Origin: Gordonia sp. X0973
GTDB taxonomy: Bacteria > Actinomycetota > Actinomycetes > Mycobacteriales > Mycobacteriaceae
NCBI RefSeq assembly: GCF_013348785.1
Contig: NZ_CP054691.1
Location: forward strand, 1,364,001-1,428,000
Direction of reading: 5' to 3'
DNA: 64,000 bases
Shown: positions 1-9,229 of the stretch, in pieces
Position numbering within the stretch: position 1 is the stretch's first letter
How the letters are laid out: the number at the start of each line of letters is the position of its first letter
Translations under genes and position numbers: made by a program
The notes under the pieces: generated by a model
Database searches by the model: none
Told to the model about the DNA's origin: nothing
What the model saw: the letters and a program-made list of their open reading frames with translations, nothing else

Positions 1-413
1 TGCCACTCGACGCCGACCGCGCCTGGTCGGCGCAGACCATGGTCACCGCCGACGAGCTACTCGACGTGCTGGGCGCCACGATGGTGCTCACCGAGGCGGG
101 TCGTGACGATCCGAGTGCACCGGCGGCGTTGTGGCTGGTGGACGGCGGACCGTATCGGGTGGGGATCATCGCCTCGATGACCCGCTCCTTCTGCGGGAGC
201 TGTGACCGTACCCGTGTCACCGCGGAGGGCCGCGTGCGGCCGTGCCTGTTCTCCGACGACGAGATCGATCTCGCCGCGATCCTGCGCACGGGCGGGTCCG
301 ACGAGGCGCTGGCGGACGCGTGGCGCGCCGTCACCGTGCGCAAGCGGGCCGGCCACGCCGATGCGGCGCAGCTCGTCGCCCCCCGGCGCAGCATGGGGGC
401 GATCGGTGGCTGA
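1..413 (+). CDS. moaA: GTP 3',8-cyclase MoaA, C-terminal part (5' end outside window)
   Basis: Radical-SAM enzyme that starts molybdenum cofactor synthesis by cyclising GTP. Only the C-terminal ~137 residues are present, open from the first base. The C-terminal [4Fe-4S] cluster motif is visible as [10 protein letters not shown] followed by VRPCLF (three cysteines), and the protein ends in the family's typical Gly-Gly tail (MGAIGG). Its stop overlaps the GTG start of moaD, so the two are probably translationally coupled. The genes around it (modAB, MobA-MoeA, nitrate reductase) all concern molybdenum use. The radical-SAM half lies upstream of the window. Confidence 0.93.
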   Translation, partial: PLDADRAWSAQTMVTADELLDVLGATMVLTEAGRDDPSAPAALWLVDGGPYRVGIIASMTRSFCGSCDRTRVTAEGRVRPCLFSDDEIDLAAILRTGGSDEALADAWRAVTVRKRAGHADAAQLVAPRRSMGAIGG

Positions 414-654
414 ATCGGTGACCGTCACCTACTTCGCGGCCCTGGCCGACCGCACCGGTTGCCGCCGCGAGGAACTGCTCGTCGACCTGCTGACGGTGGG
501 ATCGCTGCGCGCCGCGGTCGGCGCCCGCCACGGTCCCGCGGTCGCGGAACTGGCCGGGCTGTCGTCGGTCCTGACCGGCGACGACGTGGTCCGTGACGAC
601 GCCGACCCGATCGGCAGTAGCGTCGACCTGCTCCCACCGTTCGCCGGTGGCTGA
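406..654 (+). CDS. moaD: Molybdopterin synthase sulfur-carrier subunit MoaD
   Basis: Small ubiquitin-like sulfur carrier (82 aa) that is thiocarboxylated on its C-terminal glycine and gives sulfur to precursor Z together with MoaE. The diagnostic features are the small size and the C-terminal PPFAGG, ending exactly in Gly-Gly. I chose GTG at 406, which overlaps the last codons of moaA by 8 bp; a second in-frame GTG at 418 is possible. No moaE or moaC is visible here, so they must lie upstream or elsewhere. Confidence 0.9.
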   Translation: MAESVTVTYFAALADRTGCRREELLVDLLTVGSLRAAVGARHGPAVAELAGLSSVLTGDDVVRDDADPIGSSVDLLPPFAGG

Positions 655-696
655 CGAAAACCGCCCCCCCCGGGGCCGTGACGAAGGAGAACCGAA

Positions 697-1434
697 GTGA
701 AATCCACCAGACTGCTCGCCGCGACGGCAGCCGCCTCGCTCGCGATCGTCTCGCTGGCCGGGTGCTCGAGCGACGGCACGTCGTCGCAGTCGATCCGCGT
801 GCTCGCCGCCGCGTCGCTGGTCGACGTGCTCAGGCCGATGGTGTCGGCCTACGCGAAGGAGCATCCCGGGGCGAAGGTGCAGGTGGACACCGGCGCGTCG
901 TCGGCACTGGTGCAGAAGCTGACGTCCGGGGCCAAGGGCGACGTACTGATCACCGCCGACGAGAAGACCATGACCAAGGCGGTCGACGGCAAGGTCGCGC
1001 ACGACCCGCGCGTGGTCGCGACCAACCGCCTCGTGATCGTCGTGCCGAAGGGTAACCCGGGCAAGGTGACCGGCGTGAAGTACTTCACCGAACCCGGCAG
1101 TCGCGCGGTCATCTGCGCGCGGGAGGTGCCCTGCGGCGCGGCGGCGGAGAAGGCGATCGCCGCCATCGGCGGCACCCCGCATCCGATCAGCCGCGCCGTC
1201 GACGTGCGCGCCGCCTTGGCGTCGGTGACCAGCGGGGAGGCCGACGCGGCACTCGTCTACGCCACCGACGCCGCCTCGGCGGGCGACCGGGTGGAGACCA
1301 TCGCGATCCCGGACGCACCGGTGAATCGTTACCCGGCTGCGGCGCTGACCGATGACGGCAAGGCATTCGTCGACCTGCTCGCCGGTCCCGAGGGGCAACG
1401 CATCTTCCGGGAGGCCGGATTCGGGGCTCCGTGA
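697..1434 (+). CDS. modA: Molybdate ABC transporter substrate-binding lipoprotein ModA
   Basis: Periplasm-side molybdate/tungstate-binding protein (245 aa). The N-terminus is a lipoprotein signal with lipobox SLAGC. The mature part opens with the ModA-type strand IRVLAAASLVDVL and has the family ATNRLVIVVPKGNP segment. The GTG start is preceded by a good ribosome-binding site (AAGGAGA, about 683-689). Its stop overlaps the GTG of modB (GTGA). It supplies Mo for the cofactor made by the Moa/Mob/Moe proteins and used by the nitrate reductase at 11-15 kb. Confidence 0.92.
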   Translation: MKSTRLLAATAAASLAIVSLAGCSSDGTSSQSIRVLAAASLVDVLRPMVSAYAKEHPGAKVQVDTGASSALVQKLTSGAKGDVLITADEKTMTKAVDGKVAHDPRVVATNRLVIVVPKGNPGKVTGVKYFTEPGSRAVICAREVPCGAAAEKAIAAIGGTPHPISRAVDVRAALASVTSGEADAALVYATDAASAGDRVETIAIPDAPVNRYPAAALTDDGKAFVDLLAGPEGQRIFREAGFGAP

Positions 1435-2252
1435 GGGGGCGGCCGGCAACGCCGATCCGCGCCGTCGGTGTCATCGGCCTGGTCGTCCTCCTGACACCGC
1501 TGGTCGCGCTGATTGCGACGGCGCCGTGGGGGCAGATGATCGGATTGCTGACGGCGCCGTCGGCGCGTTCGGCCCTGTGGTTGTCCCTGGCCTCGGCCGC
1601 CATCGCCACGGCGATCGCCGTCGTCCTCGGCGTCCCGCTCGCCGCGCTGCTCGCCGACGGCATCTCCTCGGATCGGCTGCGGGCCGCGTTGCGGCTGGTC
1701 GTGCTGGTGCCGATGGTGCTGCCCCCGGTGGTGGTGGGCGCCGGCCTGCTGGCGGCATTCGGGCGGCGCGCACCGATCGGCTCGCTACTGGACTCGTGGT
1801 TCGGCTGGACGCCGACCTACACCTTCGCCGCCGTCGTCATGGCGCAGCTGGTGGTGTCCATGCCGTTCCTGGTGATCAGCGTCGAATCGGCGTTGCGCAG
1901 TCGCGACGTCGACGCCGAGGAGGTCGCGCACACCCTTGGTGCGGGGCGGGCCACCACGTTCTGGCGCGTGACGCTACCGATGATCCGCGGGGGGATCGGG
2001 GCCGGTGCGCTGCTGTGCTTCGCGCGTTGCCTCGGCGAATTCGGTGCGACGGTGACCTTCGCGGGCAACGTCGAGGGCGTCACCCAGACGATGCCGCTGG
2101 CGATCTATCTGGCGCTGATCCGCGACGACCGGTCGGCCGTCGCGATGTCGGTCGGGCTGGTTTTGATCAGCCTTTTCGTACTTGTCCTCCTGCGTCGTCG
2201 CTGGTTGCCCGGCCTGCGCGGCGACCGCACACCGTCGGATTCGCGGGCGTGA
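1431..2252 (+). CDS. modB: Molybdate ABC transporter permease ModB
   Basis: Inner-membrane permease (273 aa) with a run of hydrophobic helices and the binding-protein-dependent transport loop (EEVAHTLGAGRATTFWRVTLP), where the ATPase docks. It overlaps modA by 4 bp. The usual third partner, the ModC ATPase, does not follow: the next gene is a nitrate transporter. The ATPase must be encoded elsewhere or borrowed from another transporter. Confidence 0.9.
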   Translation: MRGRPATPIRAVGVIGLVVLLTPLVALIATAPWGQMIGLLTAPSARSALWLSLASAAIATAIAVVLGVPLAALLADGISSDRLRAALRLVVLVPMVLPPVVVGAGLLAAFGRRAPIGSLLDSWFGWTPTYTFAAVVMAQLVVSMPFLVISVESALRSRDVDAEEVAHTLGAGRATTFWRVTLPMIRGGIGAGALLCFARCLGEFGATVTFAGNVEGVTQTMPLAIYLALIRDDRSAVAMSVGLVLISLFVLVLLRRRWLPGLRGDRTPSDSRA

Positions 2253-2258
2253 GGATCT

Positions 2259-2276
2259 GGTTACGTCCCGGTGACC
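2259..2276. promoter_or_regulatory. Imperfect inverted repeat upstream of narK
   Basis: GGTTAC, 6 bp, GTGACC: an inverted repeat with one mismatch, about 75 bp before the narK start. The spacing and GTnAC-like half sites recall nitrogen-regulator (GlnR/NnaR) boxes, but the match is short and the assignment is inference. Confidence 0.25.
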
Positions 2277-2349
2277 GCGGCTGACGAAAGCCGCAACACG
2301 GAATCCATAGCGTCGGCGACGACAACGGCTCGAACGCTTGGGAGGAAAC

Positions 2350-3747
2350 GTGAAGGAACCGCGACGCACTGGCGGATTGCTGGAGAACTGGGATCCGGAG
2401 AACACCGAGCAGTGGGACAACGGCGGGTCGGCCATCGCCCGGCGGAACCTGATCTGGTCGGTGGCGGCCGAACACATCGGGTTCTCGGTGTGGTCGTTGT
2501 GGTCGGTCATGGTGCTGTTCATGCCGGCCGACGTCTACGGCCTCACCACGGGTGACAAATTCCTCATCGGCGCCACCGCCACGTTGACCGGAGCGCTGCT
2601 GCGCTTCCCGTACACGATGGCTACCACGCGCTTCGGCGGGCGCAACTGGACGGTGTTCTCCGCCTTCGTCCTGCTCATCCCGGTCAGCGCGACCCTCTGG
2701 ATCCTGGCGCATCCGGGTATGCCGCTGTGGGTGTACCTGGTGTGTGCCGCCTCGACGGGGCTCGGCGGCGGCAACTTCGCTTCGTCGATGACCAATATCA
2801 ACGCCTTCTACCCGCAGCGCCTCAAGGGCTGGGCGCTGGGCCTCAACGCCGGCGGAGGCAACCTGGGCGTGCCGGCCGTCCAGCTCATCGGGTTGCTGCT
2901 GGTGGCGTGGATCGGCGACGCCGCGCCCTACTGGGTGTGCGCGGTCTACCTGGTGCTCTTGACCGTCGCCGGTATCGGCGCCGCCCTGCAGATGGACAAC
3001 CTGACCATCCCCGGTGTCGACATGCGGGCGATGCGCCGCGCCGTGGCCAACCGGAACACGTGGATCATCGCGGCCCTCTACATCGCGACCTTCGGCTCGT
3101 TCATCGGCTACTCCTTCGCCTTCGGCCAGGTGTTGGCCGGGTACTTCCGCGATCACGGCGACAACCCGTCGCAGGCGGCGCTGCACGCCGCTCAGATCGC
3201 CTTCGTCGGCCCGCTCCTCGGCTCCATCAGCCGCGTCTACGGTGGCAAGCTCGCCGATCGCATCGGTGGCAGCCGCGTCACGCTCGGCGTGTTCCTCGGC
3301 ATGATCGCGGGAGCCGGGATCCTCGTCGCGGGCAACGGCTCCCTGGTCTTCTACATCGTCGGATTCGTCGTCCTGTTCGTGCTGTCGGGGATGGGCAACG
3401 GATCGGTGTACAAGATGATCCCGTCGGTCTTCGAGGCCGCCGCGCAGTCCAAGGGGTTCGCCACGGTGCAGGAGCGCGCCGACTATTCGCGCTCGCTCAC
3501 CGGGGCGGTCATCGGCATCGCGGGCGCGATCGGCGGTCTCGGCGGCGTCGGCATCAACCTCGTCCTGCGGCAGTCCTACCTCAGCTCGGGTTCGGCGACC
3601 TCGGCCTTCGTCGTGTTCGCCGTGGTCTACGTCGCCGCGGCCGTCATCACCTGGTCGGTCTACCTGCGGGTGCCCCGTGCAGACCGACCGGTCCCCGTCG
3701 GCGCGGGCAGCGGTGCGCCGGCGTCGGCATCTGAGAGACTGGGGTGA
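2350..3747 (+). CDS. narK: NarK-type nitrate/nitrite transporter (MFS)
   Basis: Major facilitator protein (465 aa, about 12 membrane helices) that imports nitrate and/or exchanges it for nitrite. The nitrate-signature regions are visible: GGGNFASSMTNINAFYP in the first half and GMGNGSVYKMIPSVF in the second. A TTG 12 bp upstream is open, but it sits on the Shine-Dalgarno sequence GGAGGAAAC, so the GTG at 2350 is the better start. It is followed with 1-bp overlap by the nitrate regulator. The context (nirBD, nasN) indicates assimilatory uptake rather than respiration. Confidence 0.92.
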   Translation: MKEPRRTGGLLENWDPENTEQWDNGGSAIARRNLIWSVAAEHIGFSVWSLWSVMVLFMPADVYGLTTGDKFLIGATATLTGALLRFPYTMATTRFGGRNWTVFSAFVLLIPVSATLWILAHPGMPLWVYLVCAASTGLGGGNFASSMTNINAFYPQRLKGWALGLNAGGGNLGVPAVQLIGLLLVAWIGDAAPYWVCAVYLVLLTVAGIGAALQMDNLTIPGVDMRAMRRAVANRNTWIIAALYIATFGSFIGYSFAFGQVLAGYFRDHGDNPSQAALHAAQIAFVGPLLGSISRVYGGKLADRIGGSRVTLGVFLGMIAGAGILVAGNGSLVFYIVGFVVLFVLSGMGNGSVYKMIPSVFEAAAQSKGFATVQERADYSRSLTGAVIGIAGAIGGLGGVGINLVLRQSYLSSGSATSAFVVFAVVYVAAAVITWSVYLRVPRADRPVPVGAGSGAPASASERLG

Positions 3748-4877
3748 TGATTGCCGACGCAACGACCGGGCCGGCCGGGTTGATCGGGTTCACCGTCGCG
3801 ATCACCGCCGCCCGACGGGCCGACGAGTTCGCGATGCTGCTGCAGCGCCGCGGTGCCACCACCCGCAGCGCCCCGGCGATGGCGATCATCCCGCTCGCCG
3901 ACGACGTGGCCCTGCGCGCGGCCACCGACGAGGTCCTCGCCCAAGCCCCCGACGTGCTGATCGCGACCACCGGCATCGGCTTTCGCGGCTGGGCCGAGGC
4001 CGCCGAGGAGTGGGGGTTGGCGTCGGCGCTGATGAAGCAACTCGAATCCACCCGGATCATCTCGCGCGGGCCGAAACCGACCGGGGCGCTGCGGGCCGCG
4101 GGGCTGCGGGAGGAATGGTCGCCGGCCTCCGAGTCGTCGGTGGAGGTGCTGGCGCACCTCCCGCAGGACCTGTCCGGTCAGCGCGTCGCCGTGCAGCTGC
4201 ACGGGGCGACCGACGACTGGGATCCGAACCCGGGATTCCTCGCCGAACTGCGCAGACGCGGGGCGACCGTGATCGCGGTACCCGTCTACCGGTGGACCGC
4301 GCCGGCCGACCAGGACCGGTTCGACGCGCTGTTGGTGGAGATCGCCGACGCCCGCGTCGACGCGGCCGCGTTCACCTCGGCTCCCGCCGTCGCCGCGATG
4401 CTGGAACGGGCCAGGCAGCTCGGGCGGGTCGACGCCCTGCTGGACGCGTTGCGCGGGCCGGTGGTGCCCTACTGCGTCGGCCCGGTCACCGCACGGCCGC
4501 TCGAAGACGTCGACGTGCCCAGCGTCGCCCCGGAACGGATGCGCCTGGGGGCGCTGGCCCGGTTGATCGGCGACGACCTGCCGCGGCGGCGCCCCGAATT
4601 GGCGGTCGCCGGGCACGCGATGGGGGTGCGCGCGGACGCGGCCGTCGTCGACGGGCGGGTGTGCGACGTCTCCCCGTCGGGCCTTGCGCTGCTGCACGCA
4701 CTGGCCGCCAACCCGGGTGAGGTGGTCTCCCGCACCGACCTGTTGGCGCTGCTGCCCGTCGCCGGCGGCGATGCCCACGCGGTGGAGGTGGCTATCGGGC
4801 GGCTGCGGTCGGCATTGGGGGCGCGCGAACTCATCGCCACCGTCGTCAAACGCGGATACCGGCTCGCCGTCGACTAG
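3747..4877 (+). CDS. nnaR: NnaR-like regulator: HemD-like domain plus winged-helix DNA-binding domain
   Basis: 376 aa. Residues ~1-265 look like uroporphyrinogen-III synthase (FTVAITAARRADEFAMLL; ATTGIGFRGW). Residues ~275-376 form a winged helix of the OmpR/PhoB C-terminal type, ending RLRSALGARELIATVVKRGYRL. This architecture is that of NnaR, described in mycobacteria and Streptomyces as an activator of nitrate/nitrite assimilation genes. A biosynthetic HemD would lack the DNA-binding tail. The ATG at 3747 overlaps the narK stop; GTG at 3744 is an alternative. Probable targets are narK, nirBD and nasN in this cluster (inference). Confidence 0.85.
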   Translation: MIADATTGPAGLIGFTVAITAARRADEFAMLLQRRGATTRSAPAMAIIPLADDVALRAATDEVLAQAPDVLIATTGIGFRGWAEAAEEWGLASALMKQLESTRIISRGPKPTGALRAAGLREEWSPASESSVEVLAHLPQDLSGQRVAVQLHGATDDWDPNPGFLAELRRRGATVIAVPVYRWTAPADQDRFDALLVEIADARVDAAAFTSAPAVAAMLERARQLGRVDALLDALRGPVVPYCVGPVTARPLEDVDVPSVAPERMRLGALARLIGDDLPRRRPELAVAGHAMGVRADAAVVDGRVCDVSPSGLALLHALAANPGEVVSRTDLLALLPVAGGDAHAVEVAIGRLRSALGARELIATVVKRGYRLAVD

Positions 4878-4888
4878 ATTCGACCGTC

Positions 4889-5548
4889 ATGCAGTCGATT
4901 CGTCAGCGCGAGGTGGTGCTCGCGGTCGTGTTGGCGGCGACGGCCGGCTATGTCGACGCGGTCGGGTTCCTCGATCTCGGCGGCTATTTCGTGTCCTTCA
5001 TGAGCGGTAACACCACCCGGATGGGGGCCGAGTTCACCAACGGGCGACTGGCCGGCGCGGGCAAGGCGCTCGGCCTGATCGGCCTGTTCTTCGTCGGCTG
5101 CGTCCTCGGCGGTCTGCTGGCCCGGTTCCGCGACGGTCGGGTGGCGGTGCTGGTCGCGACGACGCTCCTGGTGGCGGCTGCCGGACTCGCCGACACCCAG
5201 TCCTGGTTCCCGGTGCCCGCCGCACTCGTGGCGACCGTCGGCATGGGGACGATGAACGCGACCTTCCTGCGCGGCGGCGAGGTCGCGGTGCCGCTGACCT
5301 ATGTGACCGGGTCGGTCGTGAAGGCGGGACAGCGCCTGGCCGACGCGCTGCTCGGCGGCCCGCGCTGGGAATGGGTGCGCCCGGCGCTGATCTGGGCCGG
5401 ATTGGCCTGTGGCTCGGTCCTCGGCGGCTGGGTCTATTCGACGGTCGGCAACCTTCAATCGCTGTGGCCCGCGGTGCTGATACTCGTCGTGACGACCTCG
5501 GTCACCTGGTGGGTGCGCCGGCAGGCGAGGTCGAGTACCGCGGGATGA
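4889..5548 (+). CDS. YoaK/DUF1275-family membrane protein
   Basis: 219 aa with about six hydrophobic helices. The family hallmarks are YVDAVGFLDLGGYFVSFMSGN near the N-terminus (residues ~19-39) and the paired glycine-rich helices. Function is unknown; it is often called a YoaK-like transporter. The ATG at 4889 is 11 bp after nnaR. Its last 94 bp overlap, antisense, the 3' end of the chelatase gene on the other strand. Confidence 0.75.
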   Translation: MQSIRQREVVLAVVLAATAGYVDAVGFLDLGGYFVSFMSGNTTRMGAEFTNGRLAGAGKALGLIGLFFVGCVLGGLLARFRDGRVAVLVATTLLVAAAGLADTQSWFPVPAALVATVGMGTMNATFLRGGEVAVPLTYVTGSVVKAGQRLADALLGGPRWEWVRPALIWAGLACGSVLGGWVYSTVGNLQSLWPAVLILVVTTSVTWWVRRQARSSTAG

Positions 5549-6186
5549 ACCCCGAGCGGGGCGGCGACGACGTCGGCGCCGCACTCGTGCAGGCGGCGGG
5601 CGAACAGGCCGTCGGCCAGCAGATAGGTGGCGACGGCGATACGGCGACCGGCGCCGCAGTCACGTCGCAGGGTCGCGACGGCGTCGGGGACCGAGGGAAA
5701 CCCGGATCGATCGGCGGGCGGGATGACGAAGCCGACGCGCACCGGTGCCCCGACGCGCAGCGACAACAACCGGCCCATCGTCGCGATGTCGGCCTGCGCG
5801 CGGGGATCGCGAGAACCGGCGGCGGCGAGGACGACCGGATCGCCCGGCTGCCATCCGGCGATGAGCAACCGCGAGACCATCGCGTCGGCCAGCAGCGGGT
5901 CGGGGCCGAGCGGGCGCGTCAACAGCGTCGCCCGCGGTGATCGCTCCAGATAGGCGGGTAGATCGGTGTGCACGTGGTAGCCGCCGGCGAGGAAGGCGGG
6001 TATCACCCGCACCGGGTCGGAGCCGGGGATCGACTCGAGGGCCTGTGCGGGGTCGGGGCCGAGGACGTCGACGAATCCGACGCGCACATCGTCGTGCAGG
6101 CGCCGGCCCAGCGCGTGCGCGAGGTCGCCGATCACGGCCACCCCGTGCGGGTTGCGCGTGCCGTGCGCGACGAGCAGCGTCGTCAC
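5455..6186 (-). CDS. Sirohydrochlorin ferrochelatase (CbiX/SirB family)
   Basis: 243 aa. It inserts Fe(II) into sirohydrochlorin to form sirohaem, the cofactor of NirB. Metal-ligand histidines are visible in TLLVAHGTR at the N-terminus and GGYHVHTDLP (about residues 76-85), both CbiX/SirB signatures. The two-repeat length fits the long chelatase form. GTG at 6186 overlaps the nirD stop (GTGA), so it is the third gene of a nirB-nirD-chelatase operon. The C-terminal 31 codons overlap the convergent YoaK-like gene. Confidence 0.85.
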   Translation of the reverse strand: MTTLLVAHGTRNPHGVAVIGDLAHALGRRLHDDVRVGFVDVLGPDPAQALESIPGSDPVRVIPAFLAGGYHVHTDLPAYLERSPRATLLTRPLGPDPLLADAMVSRLLIAGWQPGDPVVLAAAGSRDPRAQADIATMGRLLSLRVGAPVRVGFVIPPADRSGFPSVPDAVATLRRDCGAGRRIAVATYLLADGLFARRLHECGADVVAAPLGVHPAVLDLACRRTHQVTEVVTTSISTAGHSD

Positions 6187-6608
6187 GACGCGCTCCCCAC
6201 CGCTGTACGCCGGTAGCCATCGGGGCGGTAGCCGAAGCTGATATCGGGGGAGTTCGCGACGAAGACCGTCCCGTCGAGGCCGATGCGCGTGGCGTAGACC
6301 GGGATGCTGATCCCGTCTGCGTCGAGGCACCGGCCGTCGATGAGGCTGAACGCCTGCTTCTTGAGCGGCGACTGGACGGTGGGGAAGCCGCCGCGGTCGC
6401 CGACGATGCCGCGTGACATGACCGCGGCCCGGCCGATCGGGTCGATGTTCCCGATGGCGCGAATGCTGTCGTCGGCCAGTCGGAACAGTGCGACCTGCGC
6501 GTTGTCGGGCAGCAGGACCGCCACCCCGCGCAGCGGCTCCAGCCGCGAGAGCGGACACGCCGCGGTCCAGTCCCGGGTCCAGCGGTGCAGGTCGAAGTTG
6601 AGGCTCAT
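6183..6608 (-). CDS. nirD: Assimilatory nitrite reductase small subunit NirD
   Basis: 141 aa, Rieske-like fold. It partners NirB in NAD(P)H-dependent six-electron reduction of nitrite to ammonium. Family regions are seen: VAVLLPDNAQVALFRL, a NIDPIGRAAVMSRGIVG segment and LKKQAFSL. As is normal for NirD, the Cys/His ligands of true Rieske proteins are absent. The ATG overlaps the nirB stop (ATGA). Confidence 0.92.
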   Translation of the reverse strand: MSLNFDLHRWTRDWTAACPLSRLEPLRGVAVLLPDNAQVALFRLADDSIRAIGNIDPIGRAAVMSRGIVGDRGGFPTVQSPLKKQAFSLIDGRCLDADGISIPVYATRIGLDGTVFVANSPDISFGYRPDGYRRTAVGSAS

Positions 6609-9184
6609 CGGAGGTTCCCTTCGGTGGCGAGGTCGGCGGCGGGCTCGGCGGCAGTCAGCACGGTCGGGGTGCCGAGGAGCACCGGGACCTTTCGCCCGTT
6701 GTTGCTGGTGAAGCTGACCGTCGGGTCCGGTGTGTCCGGGGCGTTGACGAAGGACACGAACCGGGAGAGTTTGTCGGGGTCGTTCAGGACGCCCTTCCAC
6801 TCGCATTCGTAGCCCTCGACGTGGCGGGCCATGTCGGCCTCGAAATCGGCGGCCAGGCCCAGGCTGTCGTCGACGACGACCGACCGCACGTGGTCGAGAC
6901 CGCCATCGATCTCCTCGAGCCAGGCCGCGGTGCGCTGCAACCGGTCGGCGGTGCGGATGTAGTACATGAGGAACCGGTCCACGTAGCTGACGAGGGTGGC
7001 CGTGTCGAGGTCGCCGGCGAGTAGTTGGGCGTGCCGCGGCGTCATGCCGCCGTTGCCGCCGACGTAGAGGTTCCAGCCCTTGTCGGTGGCGATGACCCCG
7101 ACGTCCTTGCCGCGTGCCTCGGCGCATTCGCGGGCACAGCCGGAGACGCCCATCTTGATCTTGTGCGGCGAGCGCAGGCCCCGATAGCGCAGCTCCAGGT
7201 CGATGGCGAGCTGCACGGAGTCCTGCTGGCCGTAGCGGCACCAGTCCGAACCGACACAGCTCTTCACGGTGCGCAGGGACTTGCCGTAGGCCTGACCGGA
7301 CTCCATCCCGCCGTCGACGAGGCGCTGCCAGATCTGGGGCAGCTGGTCGACGGTGGCGCCGAACATGTCGATCCGCTGGCCGCCGGTGATCTTCGTGTAC
7401 AGGCCGAAGTCGCGCGCGATCTCGCCGATCAGGATGAGGTGCTCGGCGGTGATGTCCCCACCCGGGACCCGGGGGACCACCGAATAGGTGCCGTTGCGCT
7501 GGATGTTGGCCAGGAAGGCGTCGTTGGTGTCCTGCAGCGAGGCCTGCTCGCCGCCGAGGATGTGATCGGAGCTGGTGGAGGCCAGGATCGACGCGACGGT
7601 GGGCTTGCAGATGTCGCAGCCGGTGCCGGTGCCGAAGCGCCCGATCAGCCCGGAGAAGGTTCGGATTCCGCTGGCACGGACCAACTCGAACAACTCGGCG
7701 CGCGAGACGTCGAAGTGCTCGCACAGCGACGTGCTCTGCTCCACGCCTGAATCGGCGAGGATCTGCGAGAGCAGCGGCACGCAGGAGCCGCAGGCCGTGC
7801 CGGCACCGGTGCACTTCTTGAGGTCGGCGACCGTACAGGAACCGTCGGCGATCGCCGCGCACAAGGTGCCCTTGCTGACGTCGTTGCAGGAGCAGATCTG
7901 TGCGTCGTCGCCGAGTGCGCCGACGCCGATCCCGGGGGAGCCGTCGGTGGCCGGCGAGATCAGGCTCACCGGGTCGCCGGGCAGCGTCTGCCCGACGAGC
8001 GGGCGCAGCAGGCCGTAGGTGCTGGCGTCACCGACGAGGACGCCGCCCAGCAGGGTCTGCGCGTCGTCGGAGAGGACGAGCTTGGCGTAGGTGCCGTTGA
8101 TCGGGTCGCTGACGACGACGTTGAGCGCGCCGTCGGTGCGCCCGTGCGCGTCGCCGAAGCTGGCGACGTCCACCCCGAGCAGCTTGAGCTTGGTGGACAG
8201 GTCGGCGCCGGGGAATTCCGCGTCCCCCTCCAGGAGGCGGTCGGCGACGACTTCCGCGGTGGCGTAGCCGGGTCCGACGAGGCCGTAGCAGACGCCCTCG
8301 ATGGCGGCGACCTCGCCGATGGCGAAGATCGCCGGATCGGAGGTCGCGCAGCCGAGGTCGGTCAGGACCCCGCCCCGCTCGGCGATGTCCAGCCCGGCGT
8401 CGCGGGCCAACTCGTCGCGCGGGCGCACACCGGCGGCGAAGACGAGCAGGGCCGCGTCGACGACGGTGTCCTCGCCGAGGGTGACGCGCAGGCCGCCGTC
8501 GTCGGCGGTCTCGATATTCGACGTGCCGACCCCCAGCGACACGTCGATGCCGAGTTCGCCGACCATACGGGCGAGGTGCTCGCCGCCGGCCTCGTCGACC
8601 TGTTGTGGCATGAGTCGCGGGTTGTATTCGACGACGTGCGGTCGCAGGCCGAGCTGGCGCAGGGCGTTGGCCGCCTCCAGCCCGAGCAGGCCGCCGCCGA
8701 CGACGATGCCGACGGCACCCGGGTCGCGCTCGAGGGCCGTCTGCGCATCGGCGCGGATCGCGTCGAGGTCGTCGAGGGTGCGGTAGACGTGGCAGTTGTC
8801 CGCGTCGTGCCCGGGCACCGGTGGGACGAAGGCGTAGGAACCGGTGGCCAGGACCAACGCGTCGTAGGCGAGCTGCGCGCCGTCGGCCAGCGTCAAGGTG
8901 CGCTCGTCGCGGTCGATCCGGGTGACCGCGTTGCCCAGGCGCAATTCGACGAGGTCGTCCCCGGCGTAGTCGTTGCCGGCCAGCGCGAGGTCGCCGCGCT
9001 CCCAGGTGCCGACGTAGGAACTCAGCCCGACGCGGTCGTAGGCGGCATCGGACTCCTCGCCGAGGATGACGACGCGCCAGCGGTCGTCGGCGTCGCGGGT
9101 GCGCAGCGCTTCGACGAACCGGTGGCCGACCATTCCGTGGCCGACGACGACCACGGTTCGGGTGCGGGTGGGCGCGGTTGTCAT
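6605..9184 (-). CDS. nirB: Assimilatory nitrite reductase large subunit NirB
   Basis: 859 aa. Order of parts: an N-terminal FAD/NAD Rossmann region (VVVVGHGMVGHRF, residues ~10-22), a BFD-like [2Fe-2S] segment near residue 430 (CSCNDVSKGTLC and CTGAGTACGSC), then the sirohaem-[4Fe-4S] reductase half with CVGSDWCRYG (~640) and CARECAEARG (~680). I chose ATG at 9184 because AGGAGG lies 5 bp upstream; a longer reading frame exists but lacks a site. First gene of nirB-nirD-chelatase. Confidence 0.95.
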   Translation of the reverse strand: MTTAPTRTRTVVVVGHGMVGHRFVEALRTRDADDRWRVVILGEESDAAYDRVGLSSYVGTWERGDLALAGNDYAGDDLVELRLGNAVTRIDRDERTLTLADGAQLAYDALVLATGSYAFVPPVPGHDADNCHVYRTLDDLDAIRADAQTALERDPGAVGIVVGGGLLGLEAANALRQLGLRPHVVEYNPRLMPQQVDEAGGEHLARMVGELGIDVSLGVGTSNIETADDGGLRVTLGEDTVVDAALLVFAAGVRPRDELARDAGLDIAERGGVLTDLGCATSDPAIFAIGEVAAIEGVCYGLVGPGYATAEVVADRLLEGDAEFPGADLSTKLKLLGVDVASFGDAHGRTDGALNVVVSDPINGTYAKLVLSDDAQTLLGGVLVGDASTYGLLRPLVGQTLPGDPVSLISPATDGSPGIGVGALGDDAQICSCNDVSKGTLCAAIADGSCTVADLKKCTGAGTACGSCVPLLSQILADSGVEQSTSLCEHFDVSRAELFELVRASGIRTFSGLIGRFGTGTGCDICKPTVASILASTSSDHILGGEQASLQDTNDAFLANIQRNGTYSVVPRVPGGDITAEHLILIGEIARDFGLYTKITGGQRIDMFGATVDQLPQIWQRLVDGGMESGQAYGKSLRTVKSCVGSDWCRYGQQDSVQLAIDLELRYRGLRSPHKIKMGVSGCARECAEARGKDVGVIATDKGWNLYVGGNGGMTPRHAQLLAGDLDTATLVSYVDRFLMYYIRTADRLQRTAAWLEEIDGGLDHVRSVVVDDSLGLAADFEADMARHVEGYECEWKGVLNDPDKLSRFVSFVNAPDTPDPTVSFTSNNGRKVPVLLGTPTVLTAAEPAADLATEGNLR

Positions 9185-9229
9185 GTGATCCTCCTGGGCG
9201 GCTGTGACGGTGAAACCCACGGTAGGAAT

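Noticed and set aside
2277..2294. GCGGCT/AGCCGC hairpin after modB as a terminator
   Set aside because: Only six base pairs and no T tract; chance is likely at this GC content.
3747..4877. Biosynthetic uroporphyrinogen-III synthase (HemD)
   Set aside because: The C-terminal winged helix and nitrate context point to an NnaR-type regulator.
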